A stretch of 64,000 nt of DNA from positions 1-64,000 of the forward strand of contig NZ_JAMSLR010000005.1 of the NCBI RefSeq assembly GCF_023806485.1, given 5' to 3'. Of this stretch, positions 18,092 to 28,100 are shown in pieces. Both the position numbers and the translations under genes were made by a program. This DNA comes from Thermalbibacter longus (lineage in GTDB: Bacteria; Chloroflexota; Chloroflexia; Thermomicrobiales; Thermomicrobiaceae). Position 1 is the stretch's first letter. Each line of letters begins with the position of its first letter. The notes under the pieces were generated by a model. It saw nothing but the letters and a program-made list of their open reading frames with translations. It was not told the origin of the DNA and made no database searches.

Positions 18092-18304
18092 ATGCGTGAC
18101 GAGATGAAGCGCGCGGAGCAACGTCCCTGGGGCCAGGTGCTCGAGACCTTCGCCGCGGCGCTCTACGGGCCCGAGCGCGCCCGCGAGCTGGAGACCGAGA
18201 TCGCGCGGATGGCAGAGGCGTTGGAGCGCCTGAGCGAGGAGGGGCTGGATCTGTGGGATGCTGCCCCGGATCTGCGCGGAGTGCCTGGAGAGGAGAGCGC
18301 GTGA
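18092..18304 (+). CDS. Small AtzG/GatC-like amidase partner subunit
   Basis: A 70-residue acidic helical protein, start ATG 18092 behind GAGAGGCGAGG. A short hydrophobic helix (LETFAAALYG) followed by ELETEIARMAEALERL resembles AtzG-type small subunits that bind and stabilise an amidase, as GatC does for GatA. Its stop overlaps the GTG of the amidase gene by four bases, the arrangement known for atzG-atzE. The family call rests on size, pattern and context. Confidence 0.6.
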   Translation: MRDEMKRAEQRPWGQVLETFAAALYGPERARELETEIARMAEALERLSEEGLDLWDAAPDLRGVPGEESA

Positions 18305-19605
18305 GCGATCAACCGGCTTTCTCCATCTGCGGGCTGGTGAGCCAGATCAAGGAGCGGCGGCTGCGTGCCTCGGAGATCGTCGCCGCGTGCCTCGAGCGGA
18401 TCGAGCGCTTGGAGCCGAAGCTCCAGGCCTGGGCGTTCCTCGACCCGGAGGGGAGCCGGCGCGAGGCAGAGCGGCTCGACCGGCTGGCCGGCTCCGGCAC
18501 TCTGCTTCCCCTTCACGGGGTGCCGGTCGGGGTCAAGGACATCATCGACGTCGCCGGGATGCCGACAGCCGCCGGCTTCGAGCCGTACCGGGGGCGCGTC
18601 GCCCGGGAGGACGCGCCGATCGTGGCCCGGCTGCGGGCGCTCGGGGCGGTCGTCCTCGGCAAGACCCATACCACCCAGTTCGCCTTCGCCGACCCTGCGC
18701 CGACCGTCAACCCTTGGCACCCCGAGCGGACCCCCGGTGGATCCAGCTCCGGCTCCGGGGCGGCGGTCGCCGCGCGGATGGTCCCGTTCGCGATCGGGAG
18801 CCAGACAGCCGGCTCGGTGCTCCGCCCAGCCGCCTACTGCGGCGCAGTCGGCTTCAAGCCCAGCTACGGCTGGTTCTCGACCAGCGGCGTCGTCCCGCTC
18901 GCCTGGTCGCTCGATCACCTCGGCCTGATCGCCTGTACCGTCCAGGACACGGCGCTGGCCTACGTCGCACTCCTCGAGCAGCGCGTCGACTTCTCATTTC
19001 AGCCCCAGCCGCCTCGCCTGTTGCTCCTCACTGATTTCCTCGACCGCTCCGAGCCGGTCGTGCGTGCCAACCTGCTGGAGGTCGCACAGGCCTTCCGCGC
19101 TGCCGGTGCGACAGTCGAGGAGCGGCGTCTCCCGGTCGACCTCGACCTGCTGCTCGCCGTGCACCACGTGCTGATGACGGCCGAGACTGCGGCCGTCCAC
19201 CGCGAAAACCTGTCCCGCTACCGTGAGCACTACGGCCCGCGCCTGCGCGCGGCTGTGGAGACTGGCCTGCTCGTCCCGGCGGCGCTGGAGCTCCACGCCC
19301 GCCGGCTCCGCGCGCGACTGGCGCGGGTGATCGACGAGCTGCTGGGCCAGGCCGACGCTGCCCTGCTGCCCACTGTGCCAGCCCCGGCGCCGGGGCGCGA
19401 GACCACCGGCGACCGCTCGTTCCAGGCAGTCTGGACGCTCTGCCGCGTGCCGAGCATTAGCCTGCCCAGCGGGCTGAGCCCGGATGGCCTGCCACTGGCG
19501 ATCCAGCTCGTCGCTCGCCAGGGGCACGACCGGGGACTGCTCCAGGTGGCGGCCTGGTGCGAGCGGGCGTTGCCGCGCCTGCCGGAACCGCCGGTCGTGG
19601 CGTAG
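18301..19605 (+). CDS. Amidase-signature hydrolase (AtzE-like)
   Basis: A 434-residue amidase-signature enzyme with the Ser-cisSer-Lys triad: Lys in GVPVGVKDIID (about K79), the cis-Ser within TPGGSSSGSGAAVA (about residue 148) and the nucleophile in SQTAGSVLRPA (about S172). It starts with GTG overlapping the stop of the small-subunit gene. Relatives split 1-carboxybiuret and other amides, or act as transamidase GatA; absence of GatB here and the AtzG-like partner favour a small-molecule amide hydrolase. The substrate is not readable. Confidence 0.85.
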   Translation: MSDQPAFSICGLVSQIKERRLRASEIVAACLERIERLEPKLQAWAFLDPEGSRREAERLDRLAGSGTLLPLHGVPVGVKDIIDVAGMPTAAGFEPYRGRVAREDAPIVARLRALGAVVLGKTHTTQFAFADPAPTVNPWHPERTPGGSSSGSGAAVAARMVPFAIGSQTAGSVLRPAAYCGAVGFKPSYGWFSTSGVVPLAWSLDHLGLIACTVQDTALAYVALLEQRVDFSFQPQPPRLLLLTDFLDRSEPVVRANLLEVAQAFRAAGATVEERRLPVDLDLLLAVHHVLMTAETAAVHRENLSRYREHYGPRLRAAVETGLLVPAALELHARRLRARLARVIDELLGQADAALLPTVPAPAPGRETTGDRSFQAVWTLCRVPSISLPSGLSPDGLPLAIQLVARQGHDRGLLQVAAWCERALPRLPEPPVVA

Positions 19606-19679
19606 CCCTGAGCAGGGCATGGCCCGGCGAGCCGCTCGCCCAGCGATCGGGCATGGCGTATCGCCGGAAGGGAGCCAGT

Positions 19680-20195
19680 ATGGGGATCCTGACCCGCTCG
19701 GAGATCCTTCGGCTGATCGAAGAGCGAGCGCTCGTCATCGAGCCGTTCGATCCCAGCCAGGTGGGGCCAGCATCGATCGACCTGCACCTGGGCCGGGAGT
19801 TCCGGATCTTCCGGCCGGCGCGCGAGATCTTCCACGTGACCGATGAGGCCGATCACCGGCTGGTGACCGAGCTGGTGGAGGTGGAGGACTACTTCCTCCT
19901 GCTCCCTGGCCAGGCAGTGCTCGGCATCACCGAGGAGCGGATCACGCTACCGGACGACATCTGCGGCTGGATCCAGGGGCGCAGCCGCTTCGCGCGGGTG
20001 GGCTTGATGGTACATGTGACCGCCAATTTCATGCAGCCTGGGATGGTGCGTACCCGGCAGGTGCTGGAGATGAACAACGCAGGGCCGATCCCGCTGGCGA
20101 TCCACCCGGGTACGGCCATTTGCCAGATTATCCTGGAAGAGTGCACCGGCCGCGCGCGCTACGAGGGCCGCTTCCAGGGCCAGGAACACCCGTAG
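19680..20195 (+). CDS. dcd: dCTP deaminase / dUTPase-family protein
   Basis: A 171-residue trimeric-type enzyme of the dUTPase superfamily. GPASIDLHLG, GRSRFARVGLMVHVTA and QVLEMNNAGPIPLAIHPG match dCTP deaminase blocks; the Glu of VLEM is the expected catalytic residue. dCTP deaminase makes dUTP for dTMP synthesis and some relatives also hydrolyse dUTP. The ATG at 19680 follows GGAAGGGAG. It stands alone between amidase and molybdoenzyme genes. Some residues of the nucleotide pocket differ from E. coli Dcd, so a related activity is possible. Confidence 0.8.
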   Translation: MGILTRSEILRLIEERALVIEPFDPSQVGPASIDLHLGREFRIFRPAREIFHVTDEADHRLVTELVEVEDYFLLLPGQAVLGITEERITLPDDICGWIQGRSRFARVGLMVHVTANFMQPGMVRTRQVLEMNNAGPIPLAIHPGTAICQIILEECTGRARYEGRFQGQEHP

Positions 20196-20291
20196 CGGTG
20201 TGCTGCGTCCCGAGCCTCCACGGAGCATGCTCGTCCCAGCCCCCGGGATGCCCGCTCGCACTGCGGCGGACGGTCGCTCGCCCCGCTCATG

Positions 20292-20320
20292 TTGCTGGCT
20301 TACCTGGTTCCAGCTATCCT
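20292..20320 (+). promoter_or_regulatory. Predicted promoter for the sulfite oxidase-like gene
   Basis: TTGCTG (20292-20297), a 17-base spacer and TATCCT (20315-20320) lie 124 bases before the start codon. The same -10 hexamer and spacing occur before the iron operon at 59319, which supports it as a real element in this genome. Confidence 0.45.
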
Positions 20321-20444
20321 CAGCGCCCGGTCGGTGTTCGAGTGTCGCTGCCGGCTCCTGCCCGCGATGGTCAGGGCTCGGGTCGGCGACGGGTGCCAGG
20401 AGCCTCGGACTGAGCTATCGCTATCAGGAAGGGAGATGCTGACG

Positions 20445-21488
20445 ATGCGCCTCGTCATCGTGGAGCGGGAGCCGCTGAACGCCGAGACACCGCCGGACGC
20501 GCTGGCGGAGCCGCTCACGCCGGCCGAGCTCTTCTACGTGCGCAACCACTTCGCTGTCCCCCGTATCGATCCGCACGCCTGGCGGCTCCGGGTGGAGGGG
20601 GCGGTCGAGCGCGCGCTGGAGCTGTCGCTGGAGGACGTGCAGCAGCTCCCCTCCCGGACGATCACCGTCACGCTCGAGTGCGCGGGCAACGGCCGCACCC
20701 TGCTGACCCCCACGCCCGGCGGTACCCCCTGGCGCCTGGGCGCGGTCGGCACTGCCCGGTTCACCGGCGCGCCGCTCTCCCTGCTGCTGGATCGGGCGGG
20801 GCTGCGCCCGGAGGCAGTGGAGCTGCTGTTCGTCGGCGCCGACCAGGGGGAGGTCGAGCCGGGCCGGGTGGAGCCCTTCGCGCGCAGCTTGCCCGTCGAG
20901 GAGGCGCGTGGCCCGGACGTGCTCCTGGCCTGGGCGATGAACGACGAGCCGTTGACGGCCGACCATGGATTTCCGGTGCGGCTCGTCGTCCCCGGCTGGT
21001 ACGGCATGGCCTCGGTCAAGTGGCTCGCGCGCATCGTCGCGCTGGAGCAGGCGTTCGAGGGCTACTTCCAGCGCGAGCACTACCGGTACGTCCAGAGTGA
21101 CGACCCGGTGGAGGATGCCCCACCGGTCACGCGCGCGAGAGTGAGGAGCCTGATCGTCCGGCCAGCGGACGGCGCGCGGCTGCCGCTCGCTCCGGTCGAA
21201 TTCAGCGGCATCGCCTGGTCGGGGTACGGGCCGGTGACCCGCGTCGAGGTGAGCATCGATGGCGGCGCGAGCTGGGCGGCGGCCGAGCTCGGAGCCGACC
21301 AGGGGCTGTACGCGGCGCGCCCCTGGAGCTTCCGCTGGCATCCCCCGCAGCCCGGTCGCTACACCGTGCTTGCCCGGGCGACCGATGCGCTCGGGAATTC
21401 CCAGCCGCTCAGCCCGCAGTGGAACCGCCAGGGATACGGGAACAACGCCTGCCAGGCGATCCAGGTGGTCGTCGGCCAGGAGGATTGA
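20445..21488 (+). CDS. Soluble molybdopterin-dependent sulfite oxidase-family enzyme
   Basis: A 347-residue protein. The N-terminal 210 residues are an oxidoreductase molybdopterin-binding domain: VTLECAGNGR carries the Cys that should bind molybdenum, and FPVRLVVPGWYGMASVKWLARI is the conserved cofactor-binding block. Residues about 235-345 form the Mo-co dimerisation Ig-like domain (VEVSIDGGASWAAAEL). This is the two-domain architecture of sulfite dehydrogenases and plant-type sulfite oxidase without haem. No Tat signal is seen, so it may be cytoplasmic. ATG 20445 is chosen for spacing from AGGAAGGGAG; ATG 20436 lies too close. Confidence 0.82.
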   Translation: MRLVIVEREPLNAETPPDALAEPLTPAELFYVRNHFAVPRIDPHAWRLRVEGAVERALELSLEDVQQLPSRTITVTLECAGNGRTLLTPTPGGTPWRLGAVGTARFTGAPLSLLLDRAGLRPEAVELLFVGADQGEVEPGRVEPFARSLPVEEARGPDVLLAWAMNDEPLTADHGFPVRLVVPGWYGMASVKWLARIVALEQAFEGYFQREHYRYVQSDDPVEDAPPVTRARVRSLIVRPADGARLPLAPVEFSGIAWSGYGPVTRVEVSIDGGASWAAAELGADQGLYAARPWSFRWHPPQPGRYTVLARATDALGNSQPLSPQWNRQGYGNNACQAIQVVVGQED

Positions 21489-21665
21489 GGCGCTGGGGAG
21501 TCGCAGGGTGAGCGCCGATCACGCTGTGCGGCTCTCACCACGACTCGGTCTCGCGCGACCGCAGGCGATGAGGCGCTGACCGAGCCTACGAGTGGCCTCG
21601 TTCCTCCACAAAGACTGGCGCCGAACCGGGAAGAGGCCGGCGGCGCGAGCGTCGTTCTGACCGGT

Positions 21666-21727
21666 GTTGCCAGATCGTGCTCGGTGGTTCACTGGCCGGG
21701 CGCGGTTATGCGCCGGTTGCCAGATCG
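21666..21727. repeat. Direct repeat pair of 12 bp, 50 bp apart
   Basis: GTTGCCAGATCG occurs at 21666-21677 and again at 21716-21727, in the 253-base gap between the molybdoenzyme and uracil phosphoribosyltransferase gene ends. The spacing may be chance; no binding-protein family is recognised. Confidence 0.3.
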
Positions 21728-21741
21728 GTTCGGCTGCTGGG

Positions 21742-22443
21742 CTACGTCGTGCCGAAGAGGCGGTCTCCGGCGTCGCCGAGACCGGGCACGATGAAGCCCT
21801 GGTCGTTGAGCCGCTCGTCCAGCGCTGCCAGGTAGATGTGGACGCCAGGATCCGCCTGGAGGAGCTGCTGCACCCCGTACGGTGCGCCGATGATGCCGAG
21901 GTAGGAGATCGGCCCGGGGTACGTCTGCCGAAGGAGCTGGACCGTGACGACCGCCGAGCCACCGGTAGCCAGCATCGGGTCGAGCAGGAGCACGTGCCTG
22001 AGCCGGTGCAGCGGCCCGGGCAGGTTCTTGTAGTAGATCGTCGCGGCCAAGGTCTGCTCGTCGCGCCGTGCCCCGACCAGGTAGATCGGCGCGGCCGGGA
22101 CGAGCTGCCGCAGCGGCGCGATCATCCCGAGCCCGGCTCGCAGGATCGCCAGGGCGGCGAGGCCGTCGGCGAGCCGGCCGCCGTCCGCCTGGACGCCGGT
22201 CGGGCTGGAGACTGAGACGCTCGAGATCTCGGCGTCCTGGAGGGCGTGCCACAGGAGAAAGCGAGTGAGCTCGTGCAGGCAGCGCTCGAACTCGGCCGGC
22301 GGCGTGCCCTGGTCACGGACGGTCGTCAAGAGTGACGTGACCAGCGGGTGGTCGAGCACGGTGAGCCGCGGGTGACCGATGACCTGCTCGCGGCTCGGCT
22401 GTGGCTTGCCGCGCATCGGGGTCGGGATCTCCAGGGTCGCCAT
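21742..22443 (-). CDS. upp: Uracil phosphoribosyltransferase
   Basis: A 233-residue salvage enzyme converting uracil and PRPP to UMP. The PRPP loop appears as LLLDPMLATGGSA and the uracil-binding C-terminus as GLGDAGDRLFGT, both diagnostic. Other conserved blocks are LTRFLLWHAL and LAILRAGLGM. ATG 22443 has GGAGGCGCTCG upstream; an in-frame extension to 22548 is unlikely. The N-terminus is about 20 residues longer than in E. coli. It diverges from mgtE with 255 bases between the start codons. Confidence 0.92.
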   Translation of the reverse strand: MATLEIPTPMRGKPQPSREQVIGHPRLTVLDHPLVTSLLTTVRDQGTPPAEFERCLHELTRFLLWHALQDAEISSVSVSSPTGVQADGGRLADGLAALAILRAGLGMIAPLRQLVPAAPIYLVGARRDEQTLAATIYYKNLPGPLHRLRHVLLLDPMLATGGSAVVTVQLLRQTYPGPISYLGIIGAPYGVQQLLQADPGVHIYLAALDERLNDQGFIVPGLGDAGDRLFGTT

Positions 22444-22538
22444 CGAGCGCCTCCTCGAACGCATGCAGCTCGGTTCGATCGCCTCGCCGCGCCGGCGAGC
22501 CGGGTCGCGGCACGGCGGAGTGGGGGGATCGGGCAGGC

Positions 22539-22610
22539 GAGCGAACATTCTGGGGCGGGATTATACCGCCAGGCAGCCCGCCGCCCCTGGTGCGCCGGCG
22601 AGGTTCGCTC
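22539..22610. other. Long-range inverted repeat between upp and mgtE
   Basis: GAGCGAAC (22539-22546) pairs with GTTCGCTC (22603-22610), and inside it GGCGGG (22554-22559) can pair with CCCGCC (22577-22582), giving a two-part stem-loop. It lies in the divergent region, within the likely leader of mgtE or the promoter of upp (an ATTATA at 22560 reads TATAAT on the minus strand). It does not match the known Mg2+ M-box layout. Confidence 0.3.
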
Positions 22611-22698
22611 CAGTATGCTTGCCCGGCTGGGCCGAGACGCGGCCGTGCCCGCGGCGATGTCCGGCGGCTGGGCGCTGGCACGGGTGGAGGCGGCAGTC

Positions 22699-24057
22699 AT
22701 GACGATCGAGCAGTTCGGTGGGCAGGCTCTCCAGGTGGCTCTGAGAGACGCCGTCGAGCGGCGGCGCCGTGACCAGGTTCACGACATCCTCCAGCAACTC
22801 TCTCCGGCGGAGGCCGTGGATTTGCTGTGTGGGCTACCACCCAGCGCCCTGGCGAGCGCGGTCGCGCTCGCCGGTGAGGAGCTGGCTGGGCTGCTCGAGC
22901 AGGTCGATGCGTCCGTTGCCGTCCAGCTCATCGTCAAGCTGAGCCGCTCGCAGGCAGCCGATGTGCTCGAGGAAATGGCGCCCGACGACGCCACCGACAT
23001 TGTCGCCGAGCTGGAACCGGCCCAGGCCGAGGCCATCCTGATCGAGATGGAGCCGGCGGAGGCGGACGAGATCCGGGAACTCCTCGCCTACCCGCCGGAT
23101 ACCGCCGGTGGCCGCATGACACCGGAGTTCGTCGCGATCCTCCCCGACCTCACCGCCGACGAGGCGCTGGCCGCCTTGCGCCGCCTGGCGAGCGAGGTGG
23201 AGACGATCAACGACGTCTACGTCGTCGATGCGGAGAACCATCTCTTGGGAGTGCTGAGCCTGCGCGACCTGGTGCTCGCGCCGCCTGGCACGCCGGTCAG
23301 CAAGCTTACGGTCTACGACCCAGTGAAGGTTCGCGCCGACGACGACCAGGAGGTCGCGGCTCGCCTTCTAGTCGAGCACCGGCTGCTCGCGATCCCGGTC
23401 GTCGACGCCGAGAACCGGCTCCTGGGCATCGTCACCGCCGACGATGCGGCGGACATCCTGGAGCGCGAGTTCAACGAGGACTACTTGCGGCTGGCTGGCA
23501 CCGACGCCGAAGCCATGGAGCGCCGGCGGCCGGTGGAGGTCGCTCGCCTCCGGTTGCCCTGGCTCCTGGGGACGATGGGGATCGAGCTGCTCGCTGGGCT
23601 GGTCATCGCGCGCTTCGACGCCGTGCTCCGGCAGGTAATCCTGCTGGCCTCGTTCATGCCCGTCATCTCGGCCGTCTCCGGCAACGTCGGGCTGCAGGCG
23701 GCCGCGATCGTCGTGCGGGGGCTCGATACCGGGCACGTCAGCCTGCGCCACTGGGGCCGGCAGGTGTCGAAGGAGTTCGCCACGTCCCTGCTGATGGCGC
23801 TGGTGTGTGGGACAGTGCTCGGCGTCATCGGGGCAGTCTGGTCGAGGCATCTGCCCTTCGGGCTGGTCATCGGTGGGGCGCTGCTCTGCGCGATGGTCAC
23901 CGCTGGCATCATGGGCAGCATCGTTCCGATGCTCTCCAAGCGTCTCGGGTTCGATCCAGCCACCACCGCCGGGCCGTTCGAAACCGCGTTCCAAGACGTG
24001 GTCGGCTTTGCCGTCTTCCTCTGGCTGGCCTCCCTGCTCCTGCGCTGGCTGCAGTAA
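22699..24057 (+). CDS. mgtE: MgtE-type magnesium transporter
   Basis: A 452-residue Mg2+ channel/transporter. The N-domain of helical repeats (residues about 10-125) includes DVLEEMAPDDATDIVAEL and ends in YPPDTAGGRMTPEFV, the family hallmark. Two CBS domains follow (about 130-260), then about five membrane helices (about 310-452), including the pore-type segments PVISAVSGNVGLQAAAIVVRG and TAGPFETAFQDVVGF. ATG 22699 has GGAGG eight bases upstream. The cytoplasmic domains are known to close the pore when Mg2+ is plentiful. Confidence 0.93.
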   Translation: MTIEQFGGQALQVALRDAVERRRRDQVHDILQQLSPAEAVDLLCGLPPSALASAVALAGEELAGLLEQVDASVAVQLIVKLSRSQAADVLEEMAPDDATDIVAELEPAQAEAILIEMEPAEADEIRELLAYPPDTAGGRMTPEFVAILPDLTADEALAALRRLASEVETINDVYVVDAENHLLGVLSLRDLVLAPPGTPVSKLTVYDPVKVRADDDQEVAARLLVEHRLLAIPVVDAENRLLGIVTADDAADILEREFNEDYLRLAGTDAEAMERRRPVEVARLRLPWLLGTMGIELLAGLVIARFDAVLRQVILLASFMPVISAVSGNVGLQAAAIVVRGLDTGHVSLRHWGRQVSKEFATSLLMALVCGTVLGVIGAVWSRHLPFGLVIGGALLCAMVTAGIMGSIVPMLSKRLGFDPATTAGPFETAFQDVVGFAVFLWLASLLLRWLQ

Positions 24058-24230
24058 CGGTGAGCGCCCGTCCTGGCTCTGGACAGCGGCCCGAGCTTCA
24101 GAAATACTGGTCAGCGAAGACTCATCGAGGACTGGAGCATGACCGGCCTCGCACCTGCTGTGCGTGTCCACCGGCCATCAGGGCCGTCTCGCCTGCTCGG
24201 CTATTCCCTGGCTGAGCGGCGAGATCCCTC

Positions 24231-25175
24231 ATGGGAAGGAGCTGTGCCATCGAGAGGGGAAATGGAGGACAGCACTCCGGCGAGCACCTGGCCGATCCTG
24301 GGGCGACCGGATCGTTCCTCTCGCTCGTGAGCCGCTACCGGGACAGCGTGGGGCAACGGCGCTTCGTCGGCGAAGACCCGGTGGTGCACCCGCTCCGGGA
24401 TGCTCCCGAGGAGATCGCCGCCGCTGCCATCGCTGCCGAGCGGCTCGGCGGTCTGCTCCGGCTCGACGGCAAGGCGATCAGCCCGGCCGAAGACCTGGCG
24501 GTGGCCGAGCTGGATGCCGGGCTGCGCGCGCTGGCCAACTGGGACGTGCGGCTCGCCCGCTGGCGGCTGGCGATCGCCGCCGAGCATGCCCACCTCCCCG
24601 AGCAGCAGCAGCGGGTGAGCCTGGCGCAGGCGCTCGCTCAGACCGTGCGCGACGTGCTGTACGAATATCCAGGCCAGTCGCGGGTGAAGCCGGAGGCACC
24701 GGTGGTCGCGCTGGGGCCGACGCTGGATCGGTTGCCGAAAGAGGAGCTCGACTTCTACGTCGAGGAAGCGAAACGCCTGGCCGGGCTCTGGCGCCAAGCC
24801 AAGGAGGACGTGCTGCTGTGGACTGGCTGGGCCCTGACGCGAGTCCGGACGATCCTACGCGACGGGGAGCCCGACGCGGCGCTGGCCTGGCTGCTCCGCA
24901 TCTACCGGCGCAATCGCGACCGCTTGACCGGCGATGACTACCTCGAGCGCCTGGTGCGCCGGGCCGAGGCGACCTTTCGGCTCCTCCTACTCGCCGAGGG
25001 CGAAGACGATGCCGAGCTGCGCAAGCTGGCCGAGGACGCCTCGCCGCACGACTTGCTGGTCACGACGGTCGCGATGCTGAGCCAGGCCTGGGACACCGAC
25101 GTGGTGCAGGTGAGCAACCGCTTCGCGCTGGTGCTCTACCAACGCACCGAGCTGAACCCGGAGCGCTCCTCATGA
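24231..25175 (+). CDS. Helical protein of unknown function, first gene of the Dna2-like operon
   Basis: A 314-residue, mainly alpha-helical, Arg/Leu/Glu-rich protein with no signal peptide, membrane helix or known catalytic motif. Dense helices (for example LPKEELDFYVEEAKRLAGLWRQA) suggest a scaffold or binding role. The start is uncertain: ATG 24231 has no good ribosome site, and GTG 24327 would also give an intact core beginning SRYRDSVGQ. Its stop overlaps the start of the nuclease-helicase gene by four bases (ATGA), so the proteins likely act together. Confidence 0.65.
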   Translation: MGRSCAIERGNGGQHSGEHLADPGATGSFLSLVSRYRDSVGQRRFVGEDPVVHPLRDAPEEIAAAAIAAERLGGLLRLDGKAISPAEDLAVAELDAGLRALANWDVRLARWRLAIAAEHAHLPEQQQRVSLAQALAQTVRDVLYEYPGQSRVKPEAPVVALGPTLDRLPKEELDFYVEEAKRLAGLWRQAKEDVLLWTGWALTRVRTILRDGEPDAALAWLLRIYRRNRDRLTGDDYLERLVRRAEATFRLLLLAEGEDDAELRKLAEDASPHDLLVTTVAMLSQAWDTDVVQVSNRFALVLYQRTELNPERSS

Positions 25176-28100
25176 TCGGCGGGGCGACGACCTGGGCGAG
25201 CCAGGAGGCCGAGCGTGCCTGGCAGGAGCTGCACCAGGAGCCAGGTAAGCCGAAGTGGCTCGACGTGCCGATCCTGGTACGGCCAGTGGGCGAGCTGCGA
25301 TCAGGCCGCATCGTGCTCGAGGCGCTGACCGAAGACCGGCAACTGCTCGGCACCTGCGCGGTCTTCAACGGCGAGTGGTACCCGGGTTGCCCCGGATCGA
25401 CGCCCTATTCCCACTACGCGCCGACTCTCTACCGGGTGCTGCTAGCCCGGCAGCGCCGCGAGGAGAACGAGCCGCTCCGCCTCCAGGTCTTGAAGGCGGT
25501 CGCTGCCCAGACGCGCAGCGGGCGACTCTTGCCTGTCCTGCTCAAGTTCATCATCGCGCCGGAGCACACGCTCACCGGCGCGCAGCTCGAGCAGGTCTAC
25601 GGCTGCCCGCTCCAGGTCTTCTACACGCGCTTCGTCGGCGTCAGCTACGACGTGCTCCGCCCGCGAGACGGCGGGGGCGATGTCCGCGGCCGGGCGATCC
25701 ACGAGGGCTACCGTCGCGCAGCGGCCGAGTTCGTCGCCAGCGGCGACCTGGAACGGGCGCGTGCCGAGTACCTGGAGGGGGTGCGCCGCATCTGGATCGA
25801 GTGGCTGACGACGCTCTGCCTCAAGATCAGCGCGCGGCCGATCATGGATCACACACAACCGCTCCAGGTGGTCGACGAGATCCTGAGCTATTGCAGCCAG
25901 CGCTGGGAGGGGCAGTCGCTCCGGCTCTACCTGGAGCGACTCTTCTACGCGCCGTCGCGGGGCATCTCTGGTCGGGCGGATCGGGTCGAGGAGCCGCTCG
26001 GCGGTGGGCCGCTGCGCCTCGTCGAGATCAAGACGCATGGGATAGACGCCGAGCAGGATCCGCAGACCGGCGAGCGCCACCCGGGTGGACTGCAAGCGCT
26101 GGCCTACCGCGAGATCCTGCACAGTTTCGGTGAGGAGAGCGCTGAAGCCGTCGTCGAGGAGATCCAGGGAGCGCGCATCAAGCCGCTGCCGCTGCAGGCT
26201 CACCCGCTGGTCCGTCGCCTCCGGCTGGATCTCTCGACCCGCGACGAGCGCGTCGTCGATCTGATCGCCCAGGCGCGCAACATCGGCTACTGCGTCGCCA
26301 CCGGCCTCTTCACCGGCTACGACCGGTACCTGCTCGACCGGGCCGGTGACGACTGGCGACTGCGCGAGCTGGGCGGCAGCTTCGAGCTCTTGCGGCCCTG
26401 GCCTCCGTGCCAGATCTGTCCGGCGCAGCGCCGGGGAGTCTGCGTCTACGGCACCCGGCGCGCTGGCCCGCGGCTCTACTCGCTCTTCCGCTATGCCCCG
26501 AGCCGGCTCTTCGCCTACTGGGCTTGGTTCCATCGCCAGCTCAAGGCTGAGGAGCGCGCCTCGCGAGAGTTGCTGTTCCACCTCGTCACCACGCCGGCCG
26601 AGACGCTGGAGCAGTCGGAGGGGATCACGATCAGCCGGTTGCGGCTGGCCGAGCAGGCCGGCCTCGTCGCGGTCTTCACCCGCGATGAGCGGATCGAGAC
26701 GCGGATCCGCGAGGACGACCGGGTGCTGGTGACTCCAGAACGGCGCGCGCCGGGCCAGATCTTCTCGGTCGAGGGTACGGTGCAGACCGTGGGCGAGCGC
26801 GAGATCGCTCTCCGGCTCAATGACCGGGTCGATCCCGAGGGAACCTACCGCGTCGACCTGCTCGGCGGGTACGACATGCGCCAGTGGCAGCTCGAAGGTC
26901 TGACCGACTTTCTGGTCTCGGCGATGGCTAGCACCGGCATTCGTGGCCGCAAGGTGCTGGTCGACGAGCTTCCGCGGCTGGCCCGCATCCTGCTCGGTGC
27001 CGAGCGGGCGTCTCCACCGGGCCAGGCTCCAGCGCCGCCAGCGCCCGACCTGAACGCGACCCAGCGGCGCGCGCTGGCGGCCGTGCTGGCGATGGAGCCA
27101 GGAGATCTGCTGCTGATCCAGGGGCCGCCCGGCACCGGGAAAACCTCCCTGATCGCCCACCTGGCACGGGCAGCCCTGGCCAGGCATCTCTTCGACTACG
27201 ACGGCAGGGCCCCGCAGGATCGCCGCCCCGTGCTCGTCCTCACCAATACCCACCGCGCCGCCGACGAGGTCGTGCTCAAGCTACTCGACCGGTTTCCCGA
27301 GGTGGCGCCGTTCGTCATCCGGGTCGGCGGGCGGCGCGCCGACATGGACGAGCGGGTTGCGCGCCAGACCCTGGCCGAGCGCGCCGGCGCGCGCGAGGTG
27401 CTGGGCGAGGCCGATCTGGCCGGGAACGGAGCGGCCGTCCTCTTCCGGCTGATCCGGCGAGCCCAGACCTACCACGACCATGCCGGCATCTTCGTCGGCA
27501 CGCTGGGCTCGGCCGATGCCGCCGAGCTGCGCGGGCTGAGCTTCGAGCTCGTGATCGTCGACGAGGCCGGGCAGGCGACCGAGCCGGCCATGCTGCAGGC
27601 GCTGCGTCACCTCCCGCCCGGCTACGCCGGCCGCCTGGTGCTGGTCGGCGACCACCGCCAGCTTCCGCCGGTGGTCTCGGATGAGCTGGTACCCCCGCCG
27701 GTGCCCGAGGCCTTCCGCCAGCTCGGCCTGCAAGCGGGCGACAGCCTGCGCACTTCGGCCTTCGAGCGGCTGGCGCGCCTCTACCCGCACGCGCTGATCA
27801 CCCTCACCGAGCAGTACCGGATGAACGCGCCGATCTGTAGCCTGGTCAGCGAGACCTTCTATGAGGGACAACTGGTGCCCGGAACCCAGGAGGTGGCGGA
27901 GCGGGCGCTGGCCGGCTGGCTCTCCCGGTTCGGCCTCTCCGTGCCGGCGAGCTCAGTCTGGAGTGGGCCGCCGGTCGTCCTGATCACCACCGAAGCTGAC
28001 CCGGATGCGCGTGACAGCGGGGCGCGCTTCATCGCCGGCCGCTCGCCGGACGAAGCGCGCGACAACCCGCGCGAGGCGACGATCGTCGCCGCGCTGCTCG

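Noticed and set aside
21666-21727. Start of a CRISPR array
   Set aside because: Only two 12-base copies, no further units and no cas genes. No CRISPR-like periodic repeat was found anywhere in the window.
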